From NCBI RefSeq assembly GCF_901709675.1, contig NC_051090.1:11945842-12009841 (forward strand): a stretch of 64,000 nucleotides of DNA, read 5' to 3'. Below the pieces are notes generated by a model that worked only from the letters and a program-made list of their open reading frames with translations, had not been told where the DNA came from and did no database searches. Shown one piece after another: positions 32,601-42,700 of this stretch; the stretch's first letter is position 1, and every line of letters begins with the position of its first letter. This DNA comes from Syngnathus acus. Taxonomy: Eukaryota; Chordata; Actinopteri; Syngnathiformes; Syngnathidae. Made by a program: the position numbers and the translations under genes.

Positions 32601-34283
32601 CTCACAGCAGAGCAGCTACTATCCTCCAACTGGTTCACAGGTCCAGATCGTCTTTGGCAGAAGGAGTTACAAAGTGGAGAAGTCAAGGTGGGAGAGATTG
32701 CAAGCGACGACCCAGAACTTAAGAAAGTCCAGGTTCTCGACACCCAGGCGAAAGAAGTCAGGTCGGTGCTGAATCGATTGCACAAGTTCTCTGTTTGGTC
32801 CAGAATGGTGAAAGCTATCGCCAGACTCAAACACCATGTGAAGGAAGTTAAAGGTCTCCAGCCAAGGTCCTGTGAAGCCACCAGTTTGGAGGAAAGGAGA
32901 GAAGCTGAGCTGACCATAATCAAGATGGTTCAGGAAGCAGCTTTCTCGCAAGAAATACCGCTACTCCAGAGTCACAAGGAGACACCAGTCAAGGGCAAGG
33001 CCAGTAAGTTGCATCGGTTGGGTCCCTTCCTGGATGACCAAGGTGTTCTCAGAGTTGGAGGCCGCTTAACTCATGCCACCTTACATCCACAAGTGAAACA
33101 TCCAGCGATTCTTCCAAAAGACAATCATGTATCGATGTTACTTGTCAAGCATTATCATGAGAGAGTGCTTCACCAGGGACGAGGGATGACCATGAATGCC
33201 CTCCGATCCAATGGCATATGGATACTAGGCTGCAGTAAAGCAGTATCTTCCCACATCTACAAGTGCACCAAGTGCCGGAAGTTCAGGAGATGCACTGAGC
33301 AACAAAGAATGGCGGACCTCCCGGAAGACCGGATGGAGACGGCTCCTCCATTCACTTACTGCGGGATGGACTGCTTTGGACCATTTTACGTAAAGGAAGG
33401 AAGGAAAGAGCTTAAACGCTATGGATTGATACTTACCTGCATGTGTTCCAGAGCTATTCACATTGAAATGCTCGACAACCTGTCCACAGATGCATTCATT
33501 AACTCTCTGCGTTCATTCATCGCTATTCGTGGAAATGTGCGCCAATTAAGAAGCGATCAAGGAACCAACTTCGTTGGGGCAAGACGAGAGTTTGCCGAAG
33601 CTTTGAAAGAGATGAATCAGGAAGAGTTCAAGGAACTGGGATGTGAGTTCATCATGAATACCCCAGCTTCAAGTCACATGGGTGGTGTCTGGGAAAGACA
33701 AATCCGCACCATCAGAAGTGTCTTGACGTCCATTCTAGAACAGTCATCCTCACAGCTTGACTGCTCCTCTCTAAGAACATTCCTGTATGAAGTCATGGCA
33801 GTTGTGAACAGCAGACCTCTGACCACTGACTGTCTCAGTGATTCGTCCAGTCCAGAGCCCCTGACGCCGAACCACATACTGACCTTGAAGTCCACAATCC
33901 TCGCTCCACCTCCTGGGAAATTTGCCAATGAAGATCTGTACCTCCGCAAGAGATGGCGTCGAGTTCAACTACTAGCCAACCACTTCTGGACAAGATGGAA
34001 GAAGGAATACCTCCTGAACCTCCAGCAGAGACAGAAGTGGACCAAAAGTCACAGGAACGCAAGGGTGGATGATGTTGTAATCCTGCAAGAGGATACTACA
34101 CCGCGTAACCAGTGGAAAATGGCAAAGGTCACTGAAGTGTACCCAGGAAAGGATGGGAGGGTGCGGAAGGTCAAGTTGCTCATCAGTGACTCCACCCTTG
34201 ATGCGAAGGGAAAGCGCTCCTCCAAACCTGTCCACCTGGAAAGACCCATCCATAAGACGGTGACACTGGTAGAAGCAAGCTAA
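29641..34283 (+). pseudogene. BEL gag end and pol, two lesions
   Basis: The frame continues the polyprotein: CCHC-type knuckles (CIFCDKVGHSLQRCRRF, CFGCLKSGHRSKDC), aspartic protease (YALLDTQSDTTFVLEE, about 30355), reverse transcriptase, RNase H (FSDASVSGYGACSYL) and integrase. A frameshift near 31275 and a stop at 31501 (TGA where related elements have Arg) interrupt the polymerase. The YVDD active site lies at 31681-31692, in the frame that opens at 31554. Integrase has an H-x-H/C-x2-C finger (HYHERVLHQ, CTKCRKFRRC), DCFGPFYVK, SDQGTNFVGA and the final catalytic Glu region (GGVWERQIRTIRSVL). A DUF5641-like C-terminus follows (RWRRVQLLANHFWTRWKKEY). These domains are the standard Pao/BEL order. 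Confidence 0.93.
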
Positions 34284-34435
34284 AGATTCCAGTTTTTTCC
34301 TCTTTCTCTCCTCTTCCTGTCATTCACTCCAGGTGCAGAGTGAGGTGACCATTCTGGAAGAAGCCAAGACCAAGTTGTTGATTTGTTATAATTTTAAAAT
34401 CATATTCAGTACCGTTGATATGTTTTTGGTGGGAG

Positions 34436-34770
34436 TGTAACTGCATCTGAGGCAGTATTTCAGCTCAAAGTATTTTTGTTCTTGCCTATTAATGGTGATC
34501 AATGAGGCGGAACATTTTTCTGTGTCGTTTCACACGGACCCGTTTTAGTGACGGACCACCGGCAAAAATCTCCGCAAGGAAAGGCCAGTTTTTCTAAGCT
34601 GTTGACTAGCCAAGTTATAGTTAAGTTTCTTAAGCCTTATTAACCACCTCTCACGCCTGTATATGCAGCTAATACGTTCTCACGGTCTGTCAAAGTCTGC
34701 CAAGTCAAGATAAACAGATCAGTAACAAAAAGAACTCGAAGCTGTCTTTTATATACGAGGGGGAGTTATA
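34436..34770 (+). repeat. 3' LTR of BEL element
   Basis: A 335-bp LTR from TGTAACTGC to GTTATA, lacking the 616-bp block of the 5' LTR and otherwise nearly identical to it. Confidence 0.92.
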
Positions 34771-34966
34771 TTGCTATTCTTGTTAAAATCACACTTACAT
34801 GTGAACTGGAAATGACAATAATAACACATAGTGAAAGCCAAATTGAGCAAATTGGCTATTTCAGAAGTGTGTGTCAAACTGGTAGCCCTTTGCCTACGCA
34901 GGTTAATCACCACCACCCAGGGAGTAGCTCTCGGTTTAAGAAAGGTTGGTGACCCCTGCACTAGCG

Positions 34967-36416
34967 TTAGCGAGAAGCTAATGAATGCATTAAACACTTT
35001 GTAGTGCCCAAGAATAATACAGCACCTTTGATGCAATTTATCTGATACAACTAGTCAAAATACACCAACAAGTGAAAACATAGAGCGCACAGCTCCAAAA
35101 TCAGCCGAAAGACTGACACTAAAGCTCTGAAAATGAGTGCATAGACATGCAATATTATTAAAGTGAAATCGTTTATTATTTTGGTGTCATCTCAAGCTTA
35201 CCGCTTTACTGTGTCCGTTGTTTCCATAGATTGAAGGAACTGAACCATCAACGAATCAAAGTCTTTCGGCAAATCCTTCTCTATACAGACAAAAGAGTTC
35301 TGAAACACTCGTCCTTGAACAAGCAGGACTTTGCCCAAAGATGTGGGAACACTGCTTGATAAATGGTATTTGACCAGGCACTTATTTGAGGTTCTGATGC
35401 TGGGGGACGGTGCAATTAGTTGTGTAGATCAATGCAGCCAACAATGGAACATTTTGATCCCTCTACTTCGACATCCTTGAGTTCTTTGGACTACAAAAGT
35501 CTCCCCGAATAATAAAGATGGCGAATTTGCGAAACCGTTTGGCAACACCCATTACCTTGTTTGGTTTGTCCCGCCCCAATGGATGTGATGTAATAGATAG
35601 AAATACATAATAGAAAACGGAGAAAACTGAACGGAGTAAAAAATAGCCCCCAAACAGATCATAAAAGTATCTCTGCAGCACCTGGCGGGATAGATCACAC
35701 CTTTCTCTTGGAAATGCCAAAATACACAAGAAAATGAATATAAAAGCAAAAAAAAAAAAGTGGATTTTCCATGATATGTCTCCTTTAGAGCTTACATACC
35801 ACATTTATAAATTTTTCCGTTTTACTCATTCAGTTGTGGTCTATATAAAGTGGAACAACGATGCTTTTGTCTGAATTCCTTGTTTTGAGATATTTCACAT
35901 TCATTCCCTCCACAATGCAACATGTGCACCTCCCTTTCCGGTTGGACATATTTAAAGTTTTTTAACTGAGGTAGACTTTCCTTGCGCCACAAACATTTTT
36001 ATTGATTCAAATATGTAAATGGCAGAAGACTTATCCATACAACCATACATAACACGTAACAAAATAAATCCCCTCACAATATTTATGAACAAGCACTGCA
36101 GTCAAGTTAACCAGTAGGCTAATGCTAGCGTTATCAAGGACCTAACAAATGCATTCAACATATTGTGTTCCCCAATAATACAGCACCTTCGATGCAATTC
36201 ATCAGAAATAACTACTCAAAATACACCCACAAGAAGTGAAAACAGAGCACACAGCTCTAAAATCAGCAGAGACTGACGCTAAGCCTATGAAAACGAGGGC
36301 ATCATAGAATAACACAAAAGTGAAATATAGTTCATTATTTTTGTGTCATCACAAGTGTGTGGCGAGGCAGAGTCGCCTCCTAGCAGGAGGGTGGCCAAGC
36401 GTAGTATAGGAATAGG
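34967..36416. other. Repeat duplicate and unrecognised exon-like block
   Basis: 34967-35195 and about 36110-36350 are diverged direct copies (AATAATACAGCACCTT, AAAATACACC). They frame a region holding the exon-like block at 35202-35399. Nothing else is recognised. Confidence 0.45.
35202..35399 (-). CDS. Possible internal exon of an unrecognised gene
   Basis: On the minus strand an acceptor (CGTCCCCCAG) and a strong donor (G|GTAAGC) enclose 198 nt with one open frame of 65 residues. It includes KCLVKYHLSSSVPTSLGKVL, LVQGRVFQNSFVCIEKDLPK and DFDSLMVQFLQSMETTDTVK. Both splice phases are compatible (1 nt completes a codon at the start, 2 nt remain at the end). Composition is that of a real globular protein. 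I cannot name the family. No neighbouring exon was identified, so it may be a relic, part of a captured transcript or part of a gene outside my recognition. Confidence 0.4.
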
Positions 36417-36424
36417 GGTTAGAC

Positions 36425-36751
36425 CAGGGGTGTCAAACTCATTTTTTTCGCAGGCCGCATTGTAGTCATAGCTTCTTTCGGAGGGCCATTATGACTGTCA
36501 ACCCAAATAAATGTATGAGCACCTCATTATATACAGTAAAAGCTACAAAACAAACTGACAAATAACTCGTTTTCAAATCAGATGAGTAAACAACTGGTCA
36601 AATATTTAAAAAAAAAAAGATATTAAAAGTGAAGACAATTTGCAATTCTAGCCATGGCACACAAATTTGATGCACAATTAGTCTTCGCGGGCCACATAAA
36701 ATGATGTGGCGGGCCGTATCTGGTCCCCGGGCCTTGAGTTTGACAGGTGTG
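36425..36751. mobile_element. hAT MITE (GGTGTCAAAC family), copy 1
   Basis: The ends CAGGGGTGTCAAACTC and GAGTTTGACAGGTGTG are flanked by a perfect 8-bp duplication GGTTAGAC (36417-36424 and 36752-36759). The core phrase CGGGCCGTATCTGG is shared with the copies at 41856 and 53436. Confidence 0.88.
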
Positions 36752-36759
36752 GGTTAGAC

Positions 36760-37080
36760 CTTCTTCCGCAATCTCGCAGAGAAGGCTCCACAGCTGTGTA
36801 CCGATCTTTCTGGCATACATTAAATAGTTAAACTGAGAAGGCAGTCTCCTGGTAATTTCTATTAGCATAGCGAGCATTAAAGATAAAGGATCTAACACAC
36901 AAACTGAGAAAAAGTATGAGAACCAATCATCTAGGAAAATCAGATTGGAGCGCTCCTTGAGAAATTAGGGTTTTGTCCAGTCGCATTGATAAACACAAAT
37001 ATGCAAATGATGGCACAGACAAAAAGATTGTTTAATAATAGAAAAGTAGCCATTGTAATTTGAATTAGAGAAGAAATTGG
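36760..37080. repeat. Repeat flanking FAM174 (left copy)
   Basis: GGCTCCACAGCTGTGTACCG and CATTAAATAGTTAAACTGAG recur at 39010-39150 beyond the FAM174 gene. The repeat was split here by the hAT MITE at 36425. The rest of the stretch shows nothing recognisable. Confidence 0.55.
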
Positions 37081-37420
37081 ATGCTTTGGTCCGGACGAGA
37101 CCTGCCGATCAAACGCCAGCAATACGCCTGTCACCCCATCACCAGTCAGTTAAAAAAAAAAAAACATCCATTAACCCATGATGCTCATCACCAGGATGAG
37201 CAAATGTGCTTGGTAGTCAGCTGGCTCCGCCTCCTCTTTGGCAAACAGCAGCAGAAAAAACAAAAATTACATTACGTGTACATAAATATTTCTAAGTGAA
37301 AGTAAAACTAATTAATATCGATCAAAGAAACAACAAAAAAACAAATATACCACCCAAAAATAAAAACAAAGTCTTTGGCCGATTTTACTTCAGAGGATGT
37401 CGGTCGCCACTCATCTCAGG

Positions 37421-38010
37421 TCAAAGGTCGGAGTGGGTACCCCGTGTCGCGTCACGGGGTACCCACTCAGACCTGTGGAGAATGCGAGCGTCGTAGAGCG
37501 TGTTATCGTCGTCGTCGTTGTCACTCGCCGCCGTCAGCGCCAACGTGTCCTCCGAGTGGGCCAGCAGGCCGTACGTCTTCCTCGAAGGCGCCTTCTTCAC
37601 ACTACACCAAAAAACACAGCGCAGAAAATGCGCGCATGCGTCGAAATTTCGTAATTCAGCATAGCAAATATTCGCCGAGTTTTCGGCGTTGCGGGTCGTC
37701 AACAGTGACGTCACGATGCTCACCGCACGGCCCTGACAAGGAAGTAAAGCATGCCCAAGGCGGTGATGGCGACGAGCACGTACAAGGCTCGCTGCACCAT
37801 CGACGAATCCGCGTTGAAGCCGCTTAGCGTATGGCCTTCTCTTCCCGCATTTCCTGCTGCGCTGCTGCTGCTGTTGCGCGAACTCGCCTCAGTAGGTCTG
37901 CTCACTTCATCGGTTTGCGGCGCCGCCAGAACGACAAATGTCCGTCGGAAGACTGGAAGAAGAAACAGAACCAGGGGAAGAACAAGCGCCGAGCGCGTCG
38001 GCGCCGCCAT
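37421..38010 (-). CDS. FAM174-family small membrane protein (two exons seen)
   Basis: Exon 1 (38010-37724) encodes MAAPTRSALVLPLVLFLLPV, a signal peptide, then a Ser/Asn-rich lumenal stretch and VQRALYVLVAITALGMLYFL, a single membrane helix, before LVRAVR and a donor (CG|GTGAGC). Exon 2 (37601 down, acceptor GGTGTAG) adds VKKAPSRKTYGLLAHSEDTL and an acidic tail with NDDDDNTLYDARILHR. The TM helix, basic RxKK stretch, YGLL motif and acidic D-rich C-terminus match the FAM174 family, closest in my view to FAM174C. Paralogue choice is uncertain. The exon 2 frame runs on into a hairpin to a stop at 37421; AG|GTCTGAG after LHR could instead be a donor to a third exon not found. The upstream in-frame Met at 38085 lacks a signal peptide, so I start at 38010. 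Head-to-head with camk4, 1.7 kb apart. Confidence 0.75.
37431..37468. repeat. Perfect 16-bp inverted repeat at FAM174 3' end
   Basis: GAGTGGGTACCCCGTG and its exact reverse complement are separated by only 6 nt (TCGCGT). It lies at the end of FAM174 exon 2. In RNA it would form a very stable hairpin. Confidence 0.9.
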
Positions 38011-38261
38011 TGAAACGAAAGTAAATTTGAGCCCTTCGCTGAAACAAGTCGAATCGGCAGTCTGCGTTGTTGTCAATGTACACACCGACCAGGAAGTGAA
38101 GTGACGCTACGTATGTCCTCACGTCGACTGCACTTGAACGGCGCGGCCCCTGGTGGCCATTTCCGGCAGCACAGCGACTTTTCATCAAATGTTAGAATAG
38201 GCCCCTTTCCCGTCTCTATGACACTCTTTGCACATATGTAGAAGTTGATCTCAGTTAAGAC

Positions 38262-38947
38262 CAACACCGGCTCTACGCAGGGGCAAGAGGGGGCAACGCC
38301 CCCTCAAACAGATGTCCTGCCCCCTCGAATCAAACTTTTAGAAGTGAAAAATTCGCTGATAGAAACACACTTTAATCAGCCCCCTCTCTTCTCTCATGTC
38401 GGTGCAGTGTGTGTCCTCACACAGCCTGCTGTCAGGACTCCGCGCCCCTGCGTAAACATCCAATCACTGTGAGTATGCAAATGAGGCAAGACGCAGCCAG
38501 AGAGTGTCAAGTAACAGTCAGCGCGGTAGGAGTTGGAAGAAGCAGTAAAAACTCCACCAAACTCGTCGTAATGACTGACCCGTGAAATAACTAATGATTA
38601 ACGACAACTCAAATAATAGTTAATATAACATTCATATTATATGTTCCCCCCCTGAGAGATTGCCACCTTATTGTGGTCACGGGGTTTGCGTGCCTCAGTG
38701 ACCCTAAGAGCAATACCAGCAGAAGCTTTAATCTTCAGGTGGGACACCCAAGCTGGACAGGTCTTAGTGTAGAGGCCTGACAGAGTGCAATCCACTTCTC
38801 CAGGTTGAGATCTGGACACACAGCTAACAACTGCCGTGAAGAAAACACTAACAGTGTTAAAAATGTGTAAAAAAAAAAAAAAAAAGAACATGCCCCCTTC
38901 ACATTTCTGACTGCCCCCTCTTATGTGCATTCCTAGAACCGGCCCTG
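38262..38947. mobile_element. hAT MITE carrying an RTE leader fragment
   Basis: The ends CAACACCGGCTCTACG and CGGTTCTAGGAATG (reverse strand, starting CAGGGCCGG) are imperfect inverted repeats, with AGAGGGGGCA near both. Flanks are GTTAAGAC (38254-38261) and GTTTAGAC (38948-38955), an 8-bp duplication with one mismatch. The interior holds an RTE-type leader at 38641-38710 and an A17 run at 38869-38885. No transposase. Confidence 0.78.
38641..38890 (+). mobile_element. RTE-type 5' leader fragment with poly(A)
   Basis: CCACCTTATTGTGGTCACGG and GGTTTGCGTGCCTCAGTGAC align with the Rex3 leader at 14830-14897 (minus). About 150 bp later the piece ends in AAATGTGT and an A run, without any coding part. 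It looks like an RTE-leader-derived short retroposon or a deleted RTE. Confidence 0.5.
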
Positions 38948-38955
38948 GTTTAGAC

Positions 38956-39165
38956 TACAAGGTCACACAGGCTAGGCAGTCGCCCCCTTGCTGGAGGGCG
39001 GCCCAGAGTAGTATAAGAATAGGAACCTTGGAGGTTTCTCTGCAATCTCGCAGGGAAGGCTCCACAGCTGTGTATCAATCTTTCTGGCATACATTAAATA
39101 GTTAAACTGAGAAGGCTGCCGCCGGGTAATTACTGTTAGCATAGCATTAAAGATAAAGAACTGGG
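38956..39165. repeat. Repeat flanking FAM174 (right copy)
   Basis: Diverged copy of 36360-36424 plus 36760-36880, in the same orientation (TAGGCAGTCGCCCCC, GGAAGGCTCCACAGCTGTGT). Confidence 0.6.
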
Positions 39166-39199
39166 ACAATTTCTGACAGAACGTTCAACCAATGGATAG

Positions 39200-39755
39200 T
39201 CATTTACTGAATAGAATAAGAGAAGTTGAATTAAGATGTGTCTAACGAAATTACATCATGAAGATGTGGGCGCTCATGCAGCCTTAAGTGACAGCTCGAG
39301 CGCCCAATGGCGAGGCTCAGATTGGCCCTAGTCTTCTCGGGGGCGTGCCCAGTAGATTACAGCCGCCGCAGATCACATCACAACACGTCACAAGCCATCA
39401 GAACCATTTGGACCATCGACTCTTGTTGCCGGATCCCCTTCTAAAACTGGAACCCGGTCGGACTCGTTTCTGGGGCTGCGACGGCCGCGATCATGGTTCG
39501 AACGGAACAAGCGTTCGAGTATTTATAAACCCGATGGAGGCCGAGCAGGTTTCGGATTCAGGTGTCGGACTGGAGTAAAAAACAAACAAACAAAAAAACA
39601 CGAAGAGGGAAAAAAGGTCGTGTCTGTTGTACGTTTTGGGTCTTAAACGGAGCAGGAGGCGGAATTAAAGACCCACTATTCACTCCCTCTAATCCGGTTC
39701 TGAGCCATTTGGATTTGGGAGGGCGCGCGTGATCGGAGCCAGACGCAGCGTCAAG
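39200..39755 (+). promoter_or_regulatory. Likely camk4 promoter and 5' UTR
   Basis: GC-rich sequence before the camk4 start codon with CCAAT-type words (CCCAATGG, GATTGG), a GC-box-like GGGGGCGTGCC and ACGTCA-like words, which could bind CREB-type factors. No TATA box is clear. The exact start site cannot be seen. Confidence 0.4.
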
Positions 39756-42700
39756 ATGCCGACGTCCCGGCCCGGTTCAGAAGCAGTGCCAGCGGACTTC
39801 TGGGTGGACGGCTCGCGCAGGGACGGGACGGTGGAGGAGTTCTACATACTCGGCTCCGAATTGGGCAGGTCAGTCCGGACGGACGCACGCGCACGACACC
39901 AATGAAGCGTTGTTTCGAATGGGGGGGGGGGGGGTGCTTTCGGGTTCACAGGGCAAACTGTCAATGACTAAATACGTTTTGTCGTGATTATTTTTATTGT
40001 TACAAACGTGGTCTGGTCACGTGATCATGATTCTTGGCAGTTAAAGTTGAGCTCAACAGTCCTGAAGGAAGAACAAATTGACGTTGCATTGCTGTCACGG
40101 CAACAGGGAGCAGAGCATAATGGCTAATCATGGAGTTGAGTTTGTGTTTTTTTGCACTAAAGTGTGACATCACCCAGCGGCAAACACACAAATGTGTTCG
40201 TGTGCCGTCGTGAGGCCTGTTAGCAGGTGTGCTGTTGCCATGGAGAACAGGCAGGCCTGTATGGACATGATCTTCTTCCGCCATCTGGCACACATACTTA
40301 CATACAAAACACACACGACACAAAAAGTGCACCCACACACCCGCAGGCACTTGCAGGATGTGTTGCGTTGTGTTTTCAGAGGCGCCACATCTGTGGTGTA
40401 TCGCTGTGAAGAGAAAGAGAAGAAGAAGTCGTACGCCATCAAAGTTCTCAAGAAGACGGTTAGTGATCTCACGACGACGACGTCGTCACCTCAGCTTACC
40501 AACGAGCCCAGCCCGCCGGCTAACTTGCGCGACTTTGCTCGTTTTCCTGAGCCGCAGATCGACAAGAAGATCGTCCGCACGGAGATCGGTGTCCTGCTGC
40601 GTCTTTCGCACCCCAACATCGTAAGTGTGGCGTCGCTTCCCGCCACCGCATCACGGGTCCGTCCGATGACTATGATCTTTTGTCTGTTTGCTCTTTACTC
40701 CTCAGATCCAGCTGAAGGAGATCTTCGAGACGGACACGGACATCGCTCTGATTCTGGAGCTGGTGACGGGAGGCGAGCTTTTTGACAGGTGACCTAGCTG
40801 ACATTTGCCGTGACGCGTCACTCCAGGTGTCCCCGACGAGCGTCGCGACACGTTACGCGGCAGATCGTGACGCGCAGCGTAATTGGTCACACGGTGCGTG
40901 GCGTGACGTTTCACCTGCCCACACGTGACTTTTGCCTTTCAGGATTGTGGAGCGCGGCTACTACAGCGAGCGAGACGCTGCCCACGTCATCAAACAGATC
41001 CTGGAGGCCGTGGCGGTAGGCTGTTCGCGTTGCATTTTCTGTCTTAAAGTATCAAAGTAAAAGATATCAAGTCTTAAGGTATCAAAGTCCAATACTTACA
41101 ATGGAGGAGCTCATGAAAACAAACATACAAACATATCAGCAAATACATCTGAAAACAAACAGAATCCAAAGAATCAACATTGACATGGTTTCTGAGTTGT
41201 CCGCTGATGCAAACGTGAGGAGGAAGGAAGCTTCAACTTGTCTGTTTCCACCTCCCAATCTTGATTTCATCATTAACCTAGCTACAGTATCAACGTCCAT
41301 CATCCAACCTCCATCACCTCTCCCGCCCTTAACTCTGCGGATTTGAAAACTCCCGGTGCGTGATTGCAAAATGATTCGGCATCTGCAACTTTGTGGACTC
41401 GAGAGGTGACCAGAAAACGGCCTGATTTGCACTAGGTTAGGCTAGCCTAGCCGATGGCGCACGAGCCGCCTGCATCGGCCGGCCGTTGTCTTTCATCTGT
41501 TGCTTTAGCGCTGTTAGCGTTTAGCTTCCAGCTCGCACGCTGTCGTGCCATCGCATAGCGTCTTCTTATGTAACATCCAGCTGCTCTACAGATTAACACG
41601 ATCACATGGGATTAAAAGCGCATGCGTGCACGTGGGCCATAGATGACCTCGATCCCGCGTGTTGCAATGAGCGCGAGTCGACGTCCTTCTCCGGTAGGGC
41701 GCCTTGTTAGCATTGGCGTCGCGTCGCCAACTGTCTTGCCAATACAAATGTTTCGAATGAATTTTCAAAGATGAAAACAAAGACAATCTTAATTAGTGTG
41801 CAGGCGATGGCCTTCACACTTATGTTATTCTACAGTGTAGATCGGACAGGATCTCCAGGGGTGTCAAACTAATTTTTGTCGCGGGCCGCATCATAGTTTC
41901 CTTCGGGGGGCCATTACGACCGTCAACAAACTGATTAATAACTAAGTTTGAAACCGGACACTAGTAAAAACTGCTCAAATATTTTTAAAAGATCAATGGT
42001 AGCAAAAATTATTAGCTATATCTGTATTTTTCGAAAGTGAAGACAATTTGCAACTATTGACTGATGAAGTTGATGCAAAATTTGTCTTCGGGGACCACAT
42101 AAAATGATGTGGCGGGCCGTATCTGGCCCCCGGGCCTTGACTTTGACACCTATGTTTTACACCAGCCAAATACGGGCCGCGGGCCACATCCAGCCCACGC
42201 GGCCGTTTAATCCGGCCCGCCAAACCTGAATAAATTGTATTATTAAACTTTTTTTTTGGTCATTTTCCCTGCAATCACTATGTTTCCCCAATAGATGGGG
42301 AAGGGCCCGCCTGCGAATTTACTCCCGGAAGGCGTGTCAGAAAGCTCGTGCACACTCACAAGTGTACGTACTAAGTAGTATCCGCGCTCGATTTCCATCA
42401 TTGCCGAATTTCGAGTGTGGGCTGTGACGTCAGCATTCTCGTAATTCGCGCGTTGAGCTTACAGATACAGTTTTACGCTAATGCCACCCACAAACCTTCC
42501 CCTGGAATCCTTCCATTAAAATAAGTGGCCCGAGGAAAAGAAAGGTGGACACTGAGTGCCGAGTGTTTAATAAAAAAAGAGTGGACAATTTGGCTCGACC
42601 TACGTGTGTGAGCAGATCAAAGTCAAAGTCAGCTTTATTGTCAATCCCTTCATGTGTCAAGACACACAAAGAAACCGAAATTCCGTTTCCTCTATCCCAC

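Larger units (their letters stand above)
23984..34770 (+). mobile_element. BEL/Pao LTR retrotransposon
   Basis: Complete apart from two point lesions and a LINE insertion. The target duplication TTGCT (23979-23983 and 34771-34775) is perfect, at the 5 bp expected for BEL. The LTRs start TGTAACTGC and end GTTATA. Leaving out a 616-bp block in the 5' LTR, the LTRs are both 335 bp; I count about four differences by eye (near 1%), so the insertion is young. A purine-rich tract (GGTGGGAG) precedes the 3' LTR. Confidence 0.95.
22517..34958. mobile_element. hAT MITE stretched to 12.4 kb by nested insertions
   Basis: The ends CAGGGGTCACCAAC and GTTGGTGACCCCTG are perfect inverted repeats, flanked on both sides by CACTAGCG (22509-22516 and 34959-34966). 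Only about 310 bp is the MITE itself. Two pogo-like MITEs and a BEL element with an L2 inside it account for the rest. Confidence 0.85.

Noticed and set aside
35463-35804. 113-codon hydrophobic minus-strand frame
   Set aside because: Derived from an AT-rich tract with poly-T; no splice or motif support linking it to the exon-like block next to it.
37720-38085. Upstream Met at 38085 as the FAM174 start
   Set aside because: The extra 25 residues are not signal-like; the Met at 38010 is followed at once by a good signal peptide.
40192-40785. 197-codon plus-strand frame
   Set aside because: Unspliced read-through of camk4 exons 2-4; GT-AG boundaries and kinase motifs give the true structure.
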